Assembly (NCBI RefSeq): GCF_016802725.1
Contig: NC_052670.1
Location: 9,196,141-9,260,140 of the forward strand
Reading direction: 5' to 3'
Origin: Solenopsis invicta
Taxonomy: Eukaryota; Arthropoda; Insecta; Hymenoptera; Formicidae
DNA length: 64,000 bases
Each line of letters starts with the position of its first letter. Positions within the stretch are counted from its first letter, which is position 1. The notes beneath the pieces were generated by a model. It was given only the letters and a program-made list of their open reading frames with translations, did not search any database and was not told the DNA's origin. Shown here one piece after another: positions 13,283 through 24,035 of the stretch. Made by a program: the position numbers and the translations under genes.

Positions 13283-14496
13283 TCCCTGTCGTCGCCGGCT
13301 CGCTTCCTTCCTTCCTTCCTTCCTCGTTTCCTTTCCACCTCGCGTCTCACGTCGCGTTTAACCGCACCACCGCCGAGACAAAGTGCCACGGAAAATTCGC
13401 GGCGAAGACCAGGGGAACCCCCTTTCCCGAAAGGGAAACACACTTCCGTCGTTCCTCGATCTCCCATCGCGACCGATTAGAGAAAAATGCTTTTCCCAGA
13501 CGACACGGTCCGTCCCCGCGTCTCGTCTCGTCTCGTCTCGTCTCGTCTCGTCTCGTCTCGTCTCGTCTCGTCTTGACTAGTCTCGTCTTCCGCACCTCGA
13601 TCGTCGGCAATCATTCGTCCGGAGATTTTCGATTCGCGATTTGCCGAGGGGACGACGACGCGGAGGAGCGACGGCGATGCGGCGTATGACGGCGGCAGCG
13701 GCGGCGGCGGAATGGAATTGAATTTTCGACGGGCGGAGAGAAAATCAATATTGTCCAACGGGTGGAGAAACTTGATTAGCGCTCTCGTACACCGTTCAAT
13801 TAAAATACCCTGGGTGGACCGGGGGGTCCCACCGTCTCCGCCTCGAGCAAAGTGACGTATCAATTTTAACGCCGTGACGACGAAGACGACGGTACTTTGA
13901 AGTTTTCGTATAATACGCCGTGGTATAACGCCGGAGAAAACCAGTTTTTAATTTATTAAATCCACAAAGGGTCTAAACGCGACGTATGGACGGCAATGTT
14001 GGGCGAACAAAGAATTCATCGATAACCGTGGAAATCATAGCGTATATCAACACGTTTCAAAAGGCGCGATAAAAATCTGTTATGTCTACAGCGTTAATTA
14101 AAATCGTGTTTAAATTTCGTTAAATGGAAAAGGAAAAAAAAATCGGTGCGGTGTATTTTCGCATATTTCGAATGTGCCCAAATAAAAAAATATACGAAAT
14201 CGCGCAAAAATTCTGGACACCGAATGAAATAGAATCCCATTCGGTCGGACATGATTTAAACAATAACGACAGTTAAAAATCGCGATAGTTGGTCGGCTGT
14301 GCGTGTATCCGCGCCTACCGCTGCTGTATAGACGGTGCCTGCGTGCCTGCATCACGATGCAACGGGGTCGCATTACAATCTCCGGGGCAAATTTCGAGCC
14401 GACGGCGACGGGCACGGTGCCGCGCGACGCTGCTCCGTCGTTATACGAGCCCGGAAGATCCGTGGAATAATCTTGGAGCAAGTACGATGAGAGAGA

Positions 14497-14549
<53 letters not shown>

Positions 14550-14613
14550 GAGAACCACGTACACGCACGGTTAATCCCGGAATTACACCGTGTGGATTAG
14601 GAGCACCGAGGGA

Positions 14614-14683
<70 letters not shown>

Positions 14684-17600
14684 GGCGCACGGTAGCGGCT
14701 CCGATCGCGCGACATTTCCGCGAATAATTTTCCCACGGGAGAGGAAGATGGGGAAAGGAAGAGAGTACGCGCGCGCTCGCGCGTCCCGTGGATTTTCAAA
14801 GTCGACCCGACCGAAACTTGGCGTGCAAATATTGAATCGAACTCGCAGTCGAACTTTAATGGACACGAATGTGTATAATGCGGGAGCTGTGCCGCGCGAT
14901 TTTCAAACATTCAGACACACACACGTGGTTTAGGCACGCGGCACGGTTGTTCCCTTCCGTCCGAGAGAGGTGAGGTGGGATCACGTTTGACGGCGGTGTA
15001 ACGAGGTCGATAATGGACAATAATTATGTCGCGCTGGAATATTAATAGGATAATTTCAGAAGTTGGTAAGCGCGGTAAAACGACGTGATTAAAGTTGCGC
15101 ATGAGAACGATAATAACCTCGGTGGCAACCTGGTGAACCACGTGAAATATAAGCGACGCCGCGAAAAGTTTTCATGCAATTCCGTTCATTCGGGAATTCC
15201 CTTCACTCCTCTTTCTCTCTCTCTCTCTTTCTCTTTGCCTCCGTGCGCGCGGGAGATCCCGTCCGGCTTATTGATCATTTTTATTTAATATCGAATCATC
15301 CCACGGTCCACCTCCATTCTGAACTTTTCTTATTCGATTCTCTGGATAATGTGAATCCCGGTAACTTTCTTCCGTAAACTCTTCCTCAGATACTTTCGAT
15401 AAATGCGACTATTGTCTTATTGTTAAGAAACGCGGAGAGTTCGCTGGGACTGTGAACCGATACAGAAACGCAAACTTCCGAGAGATACAAATAACGGGGT
15501 TTCTCGCTACAATTCCTTGCAATTAGAAAGTAACGATTGAATTAATCGGATCTCGGCTTATAAGCTATCTATCGCAACCAATTAGCTCGGTCTAATTGCG
15601 ATCCGATCTAGTGACTCTTAGAATCGCTATTTGCAGAGAAATCGTTTCTCGACACTACCTTGGAAGTGCTAGGAATGATAAACAACTAAAATAAACTAAT
15701 TCAGGCGTTTCTAGAATAAACATTTCATCTTGCGATTACGAGTAAACTCAGCGTTTTGCAGAATAACGGAAATTATAAAATGCCGCTTTTCAAATACTGT
15801 AGCATCTGTACATTTCAGATACTCCGCGTTTGATAATCTGCATCTCGCGCCGCCGCATTAATGATAATCTACAGCTTGCCGCGATGAAAATTAATATTCC
15901 GAGTTTCGATCATTAACTAGCGACTTCAAACCGCACTTGTCGCCATGTCGAATTAATGGCAAAAGCGCGCCGCCAAAATGAAAATTGATATCCCGAGTTG
16001 CGATCGGAGTTAACCGCCGACTTTCAATGTAAATCAGCAGAACGCGATCATTAAGCGTCATCAATCACCCGGGCGAGAACTGACGATTGGATTAGCCTTC
16101 CTCGCACTCACCGTTCAGACTCATCGAGTCGTACTGCTCGGTCTGCAGCGGCTCCCTATAGATTATCGGGTCCATGCCCGCGAAATCGGCGACCGTGCCG
16201 GTGTAGAGTTCACCGTCGACGTAGACGAAGGTGCTGTTGTGCTGCGGGTCGTACGGGCACCTCGCCTGCCCGCCCTTCTCCTTCACGATCGTGTAGTTGC
16301 CCGCGTGCACCGTGTAATCACGGCACATCGGCTTGAAGGCGTTGGTGGCGCACACGAAGAGGTTGTTCGACCCGGTCTTCACCAGGATGCGAATATAGTT
16401 CTGGCAGTTCTCCTCGGGCGTGCCTTTGACGACGCACATCTTCACGTCGTTCTCCGTCGAGTACCAGGTCAGCCTCTGCTGCTCCGTCAGATCGGTCAGA
16501 CTGAGATTATGCACGAGATTTCTGCGAAACAAGATTATACGATTTTATCATTTAAAAGTGAAGATTCCTTGGTATGCGGGACAGTCTCAACTGTTACCAA
16601 CTGAATTGGAATGCACCGAACTTTTGTGACGAGAATGTAATGCGATCTCTACCGAACAAATTCTTGTAAAAATGCTCTCTCTAAAATCTCTTTAAACTCT
16701 CAAACTCTGATATGGTCACTGTTACTGGTATCTTTCTGCACTGCACCTACAACGACTATCAAAGAAGCAAAAGGAGTCTAATGCACGTTGGATGGAGGAA
16801 AGAGTTTGCCAAGTTGCAAAGTTAGATGCCTAAAGTAGACATCAACGTAGCGGAGCAAGGCTGTCTGGTTAGCACGGGTTTAGCTGGGAAAGCGGCGTTT
16901 GTGAAGTTTCGGCAGTCGATCGTTAACTCTTCTTCATTAAGCACTCCGCCGTATGCTTAGAAGCACTTTAAAGGGGAAGAATCCCTCCGCGCTCGCTGCT
17001 ACGCGTCGCCGATCGCGAGGATTTTGCCAACCGCGGAATAATCGCGAGGCAATCTTCGTATTACAAGCTTGGTGTAACGAGCGAGAAACTTTCGTATCAT
17101 TGACAGGGTGCACGACGGCGGTGGCAGTGGTCCTCAACAAATCGGCCGAGCAATTAGTGTAATCCGATCAATAACGAACGAGCTTGGGTATATATCAGAG
17201 TTCATTCACGCACAATGCGTTTAATCCGTGTACGACCTGATTATCGTCGCTTCTGCCGACTGATTTCAGCGTTGGAACAGCGCGCATTGAGCCCACACGA
17301 AACGTGAATAGATTTATTTGCGTGCACGCTCGAGAATCCGAGTGAGAAGGGGAGAAAAAAAAGAAGAACGCGTGATAATCGATCGACCGGCATAATCAAA
17401 TCGTTTGAATACGTCCCCTAATGACGAATCCAAAGCCCGCATTTAAATAGACATACAATTTATATGTTGCGACCTGCATCTGCAATTATTTCACATTGTA
17501 TTTGCTCGATCTTAATACGATATTGTAGGTGTTTAAGAGTGAGGGAAAGTAAGATGACCACCTTAAAGCTTGTCGATTTTTCCTAATATTTGTAATAATC

Positions 17601-19168
17601 TAAAAATAATAATCTTTTTTTATTTGTATTTCACTAAAGCCTCGTTTATCATCGATAAAAATTAAAAGCTGACGAATAAACCAGAATTTTTTTTTAATTT
17701 AAATTTTTTAAAGGACGTGTTAATTTCGTCATCTTGTCCTCAAATGTGGATAAGATGACTTTTTAATAATGAGTGAGATGGAAAATAGTCAAGTAAAGTT
17801 AAAAATGTACTGTCACGAATGAAAAGGATTTATAATAATATTAAATATAATAAGCTTATATTATTTTGATATTACAATGTTAAAACACAAAAGATAAATG
17901 GAACAAAAAGAATTTATGTAATCTGCAAAAATAAAATTATTAAATTTGTAATATATATTATTATGATACATGTTGCGATTAAAATTATATATAAACAAAA
18001 TGCTGTTAAAGTAGAAAAAAATGCACAAATGCATTACTAACAGTCATCTTGTTTATTTATTTATTAAATACAAATAATGTAACATAAAAATTAAAAAAAA
18101 TATAAATATGTTATTGTATATTTTTAATCAATATTAAGATTTTATAGAAAAAATGTATTGAAAATATTTATTATAATTATGTCATTTCTTATAAGCAAAC
18201 ACCAAAAAAATTACTTATAAGTGTTTTCAAAACACATTTCTTATTATAGTGCCCACTCTTGTGAATAGATTAAAATCAAACTACCGCAGATTATTTATTA
18301 ACATCTAAAGTCTCTAATGAATTACGAACCGGTTTATCATTTGTTATTAATTTGAAAAAAGTTAACAATTTGTCATCTTATTCCTCTTTCTCCTATGTCC
18401 TTTCTGGGCATACTTTACGTACTTGTAAAAAATTTTACAATAAAGATTAATACGCACAGAAATAATATTATAAAATACATTTTTGATAAAATTTCGGACA
18501 ATAAAGATTCGAATTTAATTCACACATGGCTTGTGAGTAATCGATTGAATATGGTCCAACAGTCGCGGTAATATGATACTATAATATCAATTGTTGTGTT
18601 TGACATGATTAATTATCTCGTTACAGAATATAGCGATACATAATAATTTTTGTTTACGTACATTGAACAAAATTGATTGTTTATTAGCCTTTAATGAACA
18701 GAATGTACAAACTGTAGCGCGTTATGTTATATTAAAGAGATTTTTTTGAGACTCCCGAGTATTTGTTTGGTGAGAATATCTGTTTTGATGTTCCTCCACA
18801 ATGAATATTGCAGAATGAAATTATGATACAACTTGGAGTAGAATACAATGTCGATTAATAATGCATTTTGAAGGTTGTGATACGATTAGCAGTATCATTG
18901 TCAAACAGGAAATTCATAATTATTTAACGGTATTCCACCAGGCCCATAGCGATACACATATAATTAATTTCTACGATTAAAATGATCATTATCTCCGTTA
19001 CCAAAGTCCATACATTCCGGGATAACGCACGCGTTCACGATCAATGCATAATTTAATAATAGAAATTAAAAATTCGCACTCTTGGACAAGCGGAGATTTC
19101 GCGAATGTTTGTCATATGCCACCGCACAAGTGTTTCAGATCGACTTTGATCGAGAGAAGTCGCACAGG

Positions 19169-19202
<34 letters not shown>

Positions 19203-19563
19203 TAAATATAGAATTTACGGGATGAAACGAGTTTGTACGTATAATATATAAAAGAAAATACACGATTTTTCGATGTGCCTCGTGATCACCGTCGATCTTA
19301 GGCGCTCGTGCAGACAGCAGGGGCAATGATACGTCGGAAGATGGATAGGCGGGAGGGCCAAGGAGAGGAGACTGAGAAGCGAGGAGGAAGAGGAATAAGA
19401 AGAAGTGGAAGAAGAAGAAGCGGCCCTTTAATTAAAGCACTAGCTCCAAATGAATCCTCTATTTACCTTCCGCCGACCAGAAGATAGTTCCCGTCCCTGA
19501 GCACCAGCCGAAAGTAGTCTGTGTGCGTCTCGTTTCCCGTAAACCTGAACACATCCTCCGCAC
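4935..19563 (-). CDS. Sema1a: Semaphorin-1A, transmembrane axon-guidance protein (5'-partial, 8 coding exons)
   Basis: Join, minus strand: 19563-19467, 16521-16112, 12217-12129, 8784-8643, 6905-6557, 6219-5606, 5519-5309, 5211-4935 (stop TGA). All junctions keep phase and give 729 residues. Seen: Sema domain, about residues 1-461 of this partial product, with hallmarks GNETHTDYFRL, NYLLVGGR, ENCQNYIR, YFFFRETAVEYINCGK, YSRVARVCK, RWTSFLKSRLNCS, PGQCTNDSRTLP and DVLFIGTDNGKV; PSI domain, about 463-491 (LQDPYCAWD); linker; membrane helix, about 584-606; basic stop-transfer GRKCRK; cytoplasmic tail of about 123 residues. Known for the family: insect Sema-1a is a neuronal transmembrane semaphorin that acts as a Plexin A ligand and also signals in reverse through its tail. 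Odd: the exon with the start codon and signal peptide (normally ending just before the xAEDVxRF segment) was not found, and the frame stays open after the TGA. Identity is very secure; exon edges are inferred from splice consensus. Confidence 0.97.
5212..5308 (-). other. Sema1a intron between the last two coding exons
   Basis: 97-bp intron, donor GTAAGA, with a tandem CAGCAG acceptor at 5212-5217. Confidence 0.9.
5309..5519 (-). CDS. Sema1a: Sema1a exon: transmembrane helix and start of tail
   Basis: 211-bp exon, residues about 568-637. An extracellular juxtamembrane stretch (PEVSAADTPPPQYS) leads into one hydrophobic helix, about residues 584-606 (TLVMAVVAGALAALFVGFVA), followed by the basic/cysteine stop-transfer CGRKCRKDE and an acidic, tyrosine-rich juxtamembrane tail (PYPDTEYEYFEQ). 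Acceptor ATTTGCAG; donor ACAG|GTAAGA. Flanking introns are only 86 and 97 bp. Confidence 0.96.
5606..6219 (-). CDS. Sema1a: Sema1a exon: end of Sema domain, PSI domain, linker
   Basis: 614-bp exon, residues about 363-567. Starting at TTCAG|TTAC it reads (H)YRFTQIAVDPQVKTPGGK, then DVLFIGTDNGKVIKAVN (last Sema blade). The PSI domain is centred on CYSDRILSCSECVALQDPYC with a downstream cysteine in HASC. An acidic, low-complexity linker rich in N, D and G ends QGNS(G). A second AG 6 bp inside the exon (TTACAG) would remove two residues, but keeping YRF fits the family better. Donor CAG|GTAAG. Confidence 0.96.
6557..6905 (-). CDS. Sema1a: Sema1a exon: Sema domain blades 5-6
   Basis: 349-bp exon, residues about 247-362. 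It begins (Q)STTELISGQYGGTSAQL and contains YGTFTTPVNSISGSAVCAFS, KVPDPRPGQCTNDSRTLPD and SFFGQPIVIRTSF. Acceptor GATTGCAG; donor CCA|GTAAGTG. The intron to the next exon is only 337 bp. Confidence 0.97.
6906..8642 (-). other. Sema1a intron (1.7 kb) carrying an AT-rich DNA element
   Basis: About a third of it is the TA-flanked element at 7810-8342. The rest is AT-rich with no coding signal. Confidence 0.8.
7810..8342. mobile_element. AT-rich element with AGGATGT ends, copy A
   Basis: 533 bp, flanked by TA on both sides. The ends AGGATGTATGGCT and AGGATGTTTTGGCTA are inverted and similar. Its sequence runs parallel to the element at 50988-51715, which carries a MITE insertion; this copy is the uninterrupted form. 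No open frame of transposase size, so a non-autonomous DNA transposon is the best call. Confidence 0.7.
8643..8784 (-). CDS. Sema1a: Sema1a exon: Sema domain, RVARVCK...RLNCS block
   Basis: 142-bp exon encoding AVYSRVARVCKYDRGG, then RWTSFLKSRLNCS and PFYFNEI. Acceptor TTTGCAG; donor C|GTAAGTA. The last base C joins AG of the next exon to make glutamine. It includes the sequon NCS. The segment HRFRNRW is slightly more basic than the usual HxFGDRW form. Confidence 0.97.
10045..10074. repeat. TG dinucleotide microsatellite
   Basis: (TG)n broken by one or two TA steps. Confidence 0.9.
10444..10694. mobile_element. CACGGAAAG-family MITE (diverged copy)
   Basis: About 250-bp hairpin element. The left arm contains CAGATCTGAAAATAATTTTG and a TATGTAGGACG block; the right arm carries the inverted counterparts CGTCCTACATAATTATTTTG and TTTTCAGATCTGTATC. 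The ends are worn (CTGGAAA/TTTCCAG). Confidence 0.8.
12129..12217 (-). CDS. Sema1a: Sema1a exon: Sema domain, FFFRETAVEY block
   Basis: 89-bp exon encoding (A)PNFVSSMSQGDFVY followed by FFFRETAVEYINCGK, one of the most conserved semaphorin segments. Acceptor TTGCAG; donor AAG|GTAAG. It ends on a whole codon and joins in phase 0 to AVYSRVARVC. Confidence 0.97.
13195..13281. repeat. CT dinucleotide microsatellite
   Basis: More than 40 uninterrupted TC units, followed by TTCC units at 13308-13323. Confidence 0.97.
13521..13570. repeat. TCTCG pentanucleotide array
   Basis: Ten perfect TCTCG units, then degenerate ones. Confidence 0.97.
14489..14545. repeat. GA dinucleotide microsatellite
   Basis: Nearly pure GA run with one or two GG breaks near its left end. 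Confidence 0.95.
14617..14684. repeat. GA dinucleotide microsatellite
   Basis: Second GA array, about 70 bp to the right of the first and in the same orientation. Confidence 0.95.
15877..16026. repeat. Imperfect tandem duplication, unit about 90 bp
   Basis: GCCGCGATGAAAATTAATAT at about 15879 recurs as GCCGCCAAAATGAAAATTGA at about 15970. Both are followed by a CCGAGTT...GATC/GATCGG...CGACTTTCAA-like stretch. Confidence 0.6.
16112..16521 (-). CDS. Sema1a: Sema1a exon: Sema domain blades 1-2
   Basis: 410-bp exon, residues about 33-169. It begins R-NLVHNLSLTDLTEQQR and contains the ENCQNYIR, FVCATNAFKPMCRDY and CPYDPQHNSTFVYVDGELY blocks typical of semaphorins, with paired cysteines and sequons NLS and NST. 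Acceptor TTTCGCAG; donor CG|GTGAGT. The split codon G|CA encodes the alanine of APNFV in the next exon. Confidence 0.97.
16522..19466 (-). other. Sema1a intron (2.9 kb) with an 858-bp DNA element
   Basis: Contains the TA-flanked element at 17536-18393 and a poly-A run (plus strand) at 19169-19200. The remainder is AT-rich without coding signal. Confidence 0.75.
17536..18393. mobile_element. AT-rich DNA element with AAGATGAC terminal inverted repeats
   Basis: Left end AGAGTGAGGGAAAGTAAGAT and inverted right end GGAGAAAGAGGAATAAGATG, both continuing GAC, are flanked by TA dinucleotides. Additional TCATCTT/AAGATGAC boxes occur inside (near 17731, 17753 and 18044). No transposase frame, hence a non-autonomous element. 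Confidence 0.65.
19467..19563 (-). CDS. Sema1a: Sema1a exon: start of Sema domain
   Basis: 97-bp exon, first one found. It reads (G)AEDVFRFTGNETHTDYFRL and ends NYLLVGG(R). The acceptor is preceded by a CT-rich tract ending TTTTTCAG; the donor is GTAAAT, weaker than the GTAAG donors elsewhere in the gene. It enters needing one base from the previous exon and leaves two bases that are completed by the next exon. It includes an N-glycosylation sequon (NET). This matches the first strand of the semaphorin propeller. Confidence 0.95.
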
Positions 19564-20394
19564 CTGAAAAAGAAAAGCAGAGGAAGGGTTTCGGATTAGT
19601 TTTTGTTCTATCGCTTGAAAAGTGGAATTACCTTATTCTATCTAATTAGCCGTCGACGGCCATCGACGTTGCTCTTTTGTGACAATCGACGATGGTTCGT
19701 CCTTTCTCCCCCTCCCCCCCCCACCCTCCCCCTGCCTGACGCCGCGAAGGGCCGGAGACGGCTTTAATAAGAATAATAAGCTTCCTTTTGACCGCGGACC
19801 CAATGAACAATGCTGATCGATCATTAGCGAACCAACTGTGAACACAGTCTTTCTTAACCAACTGGTTAAAAAAAAAAAAAAAAAAGAAATGGCTCCATTA
19901 TCCGTTAATTATTCATCGATAATAATTCGCAAGAGTGGTGTTTCGCTGGGCTTTCTCAGTGTAGCGAAACTCGCGGTCGAATTCAAGCGTAACGCGGCAA
20001 CAACCATCGGATGGGAATCGACGCAATGACACGTATCACTATCCGTCATGCTTTACGTTTAAATCTGAATTTTCCATATCGTTCTTCTGCCCGTACGTAA
20101 CGTTCTTTCGGATAACGAAATAGTCATGTTCAACATCTGCGAAGCGAAACGTTAATGAACGCCTCGCTGGGTCGCCGAGTGTAATAAGCAGAAATTTCCG
20201 GAGCAATCAATGCCGATCGCAGCAATCTAGGATCCGGTGCATGCAATTCGGAACATATGCATAAATTGCATTGCCACACTGACGACGTGCAGCATATGCA
20301 GCATGCGAGGGAGCAATATGAGCTTATTAAATATTAAATATTAGTGCGCCGCACATGACACATGAAAAGAAATATGTTTCTCAATAGTGATATT

Positions 20395-20849
20395 GTACAT
20401 CCACGGTCATCGATTCTATCCCTTGGAAAATTTTTCAAACTGAAAAGTCACTATCTTTCTACATATTCGCAGTTTATTAACGTAGAAATTTAATTAAATA
20501 ACGATTAATTAAATAACGCTGGAACAACATAATAATTTAATAACAATACAATAATTTAATAATAGTTTGATAGTTTTTAAAAATTTATCTTTAATTTATC
20601 TTCGTTTTAATCGCGAGAAATTATTAATTATATTTATCTTCAAAACTCGAGTTCGCGGATTAACTTCCGAAAATTTATTGCATTTGACATAAAGGTTACT
20701 TCGCTTTTATGTCAAACGCGGTCGCAAGCGGCCGGCGCGACCGTAAGCTCTGACGTTACGTTAATCATGAACTGCGAGTATGTAGAAAGATAGTGACTTC
20801 TCAGTTTGGAAAATTTTCCGAGGGACAGAATCGATGACCGTGGGTGTAC
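20395..20849. mobile_element. 455-bp element with long (about 85 bp) terminal inverted repeats
   Basis: Left arm GTACATCCACGGTCATCGAT and the inverted right arm GTACACCCACGGTCATCGAT continue matching through GTCACTATCTTTCTACATA and CTCGCAGTT with few mismatches. The centre is AT-rich and holds a small palindrome around TTTGACATAAA...TTTATGTCAAA. No open frame. Confidence 0.85.
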
Positions 20850-22727
20850 GCGATAACAATAAATGGATCGCAATATGAATATTTATTCAACGTACTTCAC
20901 GAAGCTTCTCCTAATTTTTCGTTGTTCAAAAAAAAGAAACGTTTATCAAAATGGTACAAAGTTTTTCACTTTCTGTTCTAAATTTTCTAAAGTCGACACA
21001 TTAGGGTCATCGATCTTCGATGTTGTCTTTGTGTTCAAACATAGCGATAATTTACTTCACAAATATCAACTGAAAGCTCTCTTTGACTGCGAGGTTCCGG
21101 TGTCATCGCTCGATCGATGCGGGAACAGATGGTATAATTAAAAAGAGCAATTGTTAGACGATCCCATATCCTGATGTCATTCAATGTAGATGATCGGATT
21201 TGCGCATCCGGTAACTGTGATTTAAACCAGAGATAGAGATGCACTTAGTGCACCCAATCGCAACAAAAAATAACGACAACGATTAAACGGTTGATGTAGT
21301 AACGTATACTCACTTTTTGGGAAATAAAAACATTTTTATTTACATACTATTAGTTATTACAAAGCGAGTTATTCACCGGTTTATATCGCGGAAACCGACA
21401 AGAAGTCGTCAACACGCAGCGAAATTTAATGTAAAGAACACTTATTTAAATCGTTTGTCGGCCAACTGAGACAGAATTTCGATTGCATTATAATTTGAAA
21501 AGCGCTGCAACGCGCAAACATAAATGGTTGTATAATCTACCTAATTACGCCATATTTAAATGTAATTAAACATCCGCATTTGAACCTTACTTATTGGAAT
21601 GCGTATGATAATTATTCCGGGCTTTGCACATTCAACTGCCACTCAGTGTCAACCACTGAACCACCCTCTATCTGATTTATATAATTCTAGTCATGAATAT
21701 ATATATAATAAATATATAACGTGCGCGTACGTGTGCGTTGCAAGTAACCACTCGGTACTACCGACCATATATAGTCGCAAATGTTTGCAATAACATTCAA
21801 AGTGAGCCAATCGACCATGCCGAATGTTATTTAACAAACATTTGTAGTTGACATTTTTAATCGTCATCTATACGAGTTATATTCGCGGAAGCTCGCAAAT
21901 ATGTTCTATAAAAATATTTATACATATATAGGACGTTATACATGGAAAACGTTTTTCTATATACCTTCTGGATGGGTACATTAAAATCTTTCAAGCCCGA
22001 CAGTCGGTTATCATCGGATACATCAATGCCAATCGATTTCAATGACTGGAGAAGAGGCGCGCCCTTGCATCCAGTGCATGCAATTTAGGTCAGATATAGG
22101 CAAGCAAGAGCGATAACAGAAACACTGCCAATGAACGGAAGCAATGCTGAAGCAGGCTATTATTGAAAGCATCATACGTCTTGCCGTAGAAACGAATTAA
22201 CGTCATGTTGTCGGGCGTTACATTCGTGACGCTCGACCGTGGCAAGGTTCGAGAGAGAAGAAGTCAGATGGATGAGCATCTAACTGATATGGAGAGACCG
22301 AGGCGAGGGTGACGTGTACGGAGGAAGAGAGCGAGAGGACTGGACGCGCGATGGATCGACGGATAGCTAGGTAGAGAAGCGTCCACTGCCTATCCTCTTT
22401 CTCTGATTGCTTTCGAAATTAAACGAGCCGGGTGTAACTCGGCCATCAACTCCAGGACTACCTCGGTTATCGCTTTCCAAAATTAGCCATTTGATTTCAG
22501 TCGCGTGGCGCGCAAGATTGCAGTCGAAGAAGGGCGATTCGAAAATGGAACGAAATTCAAGCATCTCGGCTTATCTCCGTCCACCATACGTGGAAAATAT
22601 ATGAACAGAAAAATAATTGACATATACTGTGAAAAAAATCTGCAAGATTTGATATTCCGATGAGATATTATTTAAACGTCAGCAATTAAACGTAACTTTG
22701 GATTCTCTTTTGCAGATATTAATATAT

Positions 22728-22927
22728 ATAAAAAAATATTAGTATCGAATCAACAATTCATCGTTTCATGTATAAGCAAGAATGTAAAAATTTTTCTTGA
22801 AAAAATTTATAATTTTAAACAAACGTAATTTGCTAGCATAAAGAAATGAAATTTTTTCAAGATTTGATATTCTTGCTTAAGTATAAAACAATGAATTGTT
22901 GATTTCATACCAATTCATTTTCTGTGT
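22728..22927. mobile_element. CACGGAAAA-family MITE, copy A
   Basis: Hairpin element of about 200 bp. AGTATCGAATCAACAATTCA on the left pairs with the inverted TGAATTGTTGATTTCATAC on the right; AGCAAGAAT...AAATTTTTC and inverted counterparts lie inside. Strongly similar to 33950-34172. Confidence 0.8.
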
Positions 22928-23373
22928 ACATTTCCTGTTCCTATCTACGAAATATTTATCAACTTGTGTTAATACCTTCGTATATTTTTGATATATTAAC
23001 TATGCGCTTGGAATATTAATATAATATATGCATAAACAATACGCTTGACATTCTAGAGATACATTAATCCAAAGAGAATTGTAAAAGAATTGTAAATGAT
23101 AAACATTTCTTCTGATACATTTTCTAAGATCGCAGTATCTATAGAAACTCGCTCTTTAGAAACGTCGCTCTTCGATACGATCAGTGAAAACCTTCGATTG
23201 AAAGGACAACGCAATACGAGCCCCATTACCGTAGGAAATTCGTCCTCGTTCCTCGCCCTTTTCTCCGTCGTTCCTTTTGTTCCGCCGTCCCGTCGGCGAA
23301 TGGTAGAACTTCGCATCTGCCAGCCATTTGCGGTTAACGTCAAGTTTCGAGCAACGAGAGGCGCTCTGATATT

Positions 23374-23423
23374 CGTGAAAGCCGATACAAAATACAAGCC
23401 GCGGACATGTATCGGCTTTCACG
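23374..23423. repeat. Perfect 16-bp inverted repeat (hairpin)
   Basis: CGTGAAAGCCGATACA, an 18-nt spacer, then the exact reverse complement. The surrounding DNA is ordinary CpG-rich non-coding sequence. Confidence 0.9.
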
Positions 23424-23997
23424 CTGCTGCCAGCGAAGCACAAAAACTTGTACTACGGGATATGTACACTGACGGGAGAATTCATCGCTTCGAGATGATG
23501 CTTCGTTTCACAAATAATTATTTTTACTTGTTTACCGTATATTGATATTATTTTTATAATATATATGTACATCACATTTACTAAGAGTTTTCCAACACAG
23601 CTGCATGTTTCATAAATACCGGCGATATATAATAATACCATCTTGCGAATTTAATAACCATCTTCACAGAATCGATAACTGAGAATCAATATTCCAGATA
23701 GAAATCGAGCCAGAAGATACAATCGGAATCGCTCCTCGAGAACTGCGATTGTTCCTCGAATGCTAAAAAATTGACCGAAGCCGATTTATCCGGTCTACCG
23801 CCCGACCCCGCAGAACCCTACAAATCACATATATAAGTTCCTCGAGGCCGCTCGGCAAGTGCCGCGATTCGAAAATATTGAACGTGTCCAAAGTTACGAC
23901 TTGCCCGTCAAACTTCGCAGATCGAAGTTCTCGAGAAAGCGCTTTCGCCATGCGAGATGGAGGCAGGAACAACGGCAAACTGAGCGAGCGAGAGAGA

Positions 23998-23999
<2 letters not shown>

Positions 24000-24033
<34 letters not shown>
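24000..24033. repeat. GA dinucleotide microsatellite
   Basis: Pure AG run, preceded by a degenerate GA-rich stretch from about 23980. Confidence 0.95.

Positions 24034-24035
<2 letters not shown>

Larger units (their letters stand above)
12218..16111 (-). other. Sema1a intron (3.9 kb) rich in microsatellites
   Basis: CpG-rich intron with a long CT array, a TCTCG array, two GA arrays and an imperfect 55-bp duplication near 15.9-16.0 kb. The long minus-strand open frame across 14110-14910 is a read-through of the GA arrays and not a gene. Confidence 0.75.

Noticed and set aside
14110..14910. 266-residue minus-strand open frame, the longest in the window
   Set aside because: Its bulk is serine/leucine repeats from two GA arrays, and the flanks have no recognisable domain. 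It lies inside a Sema1a intron.
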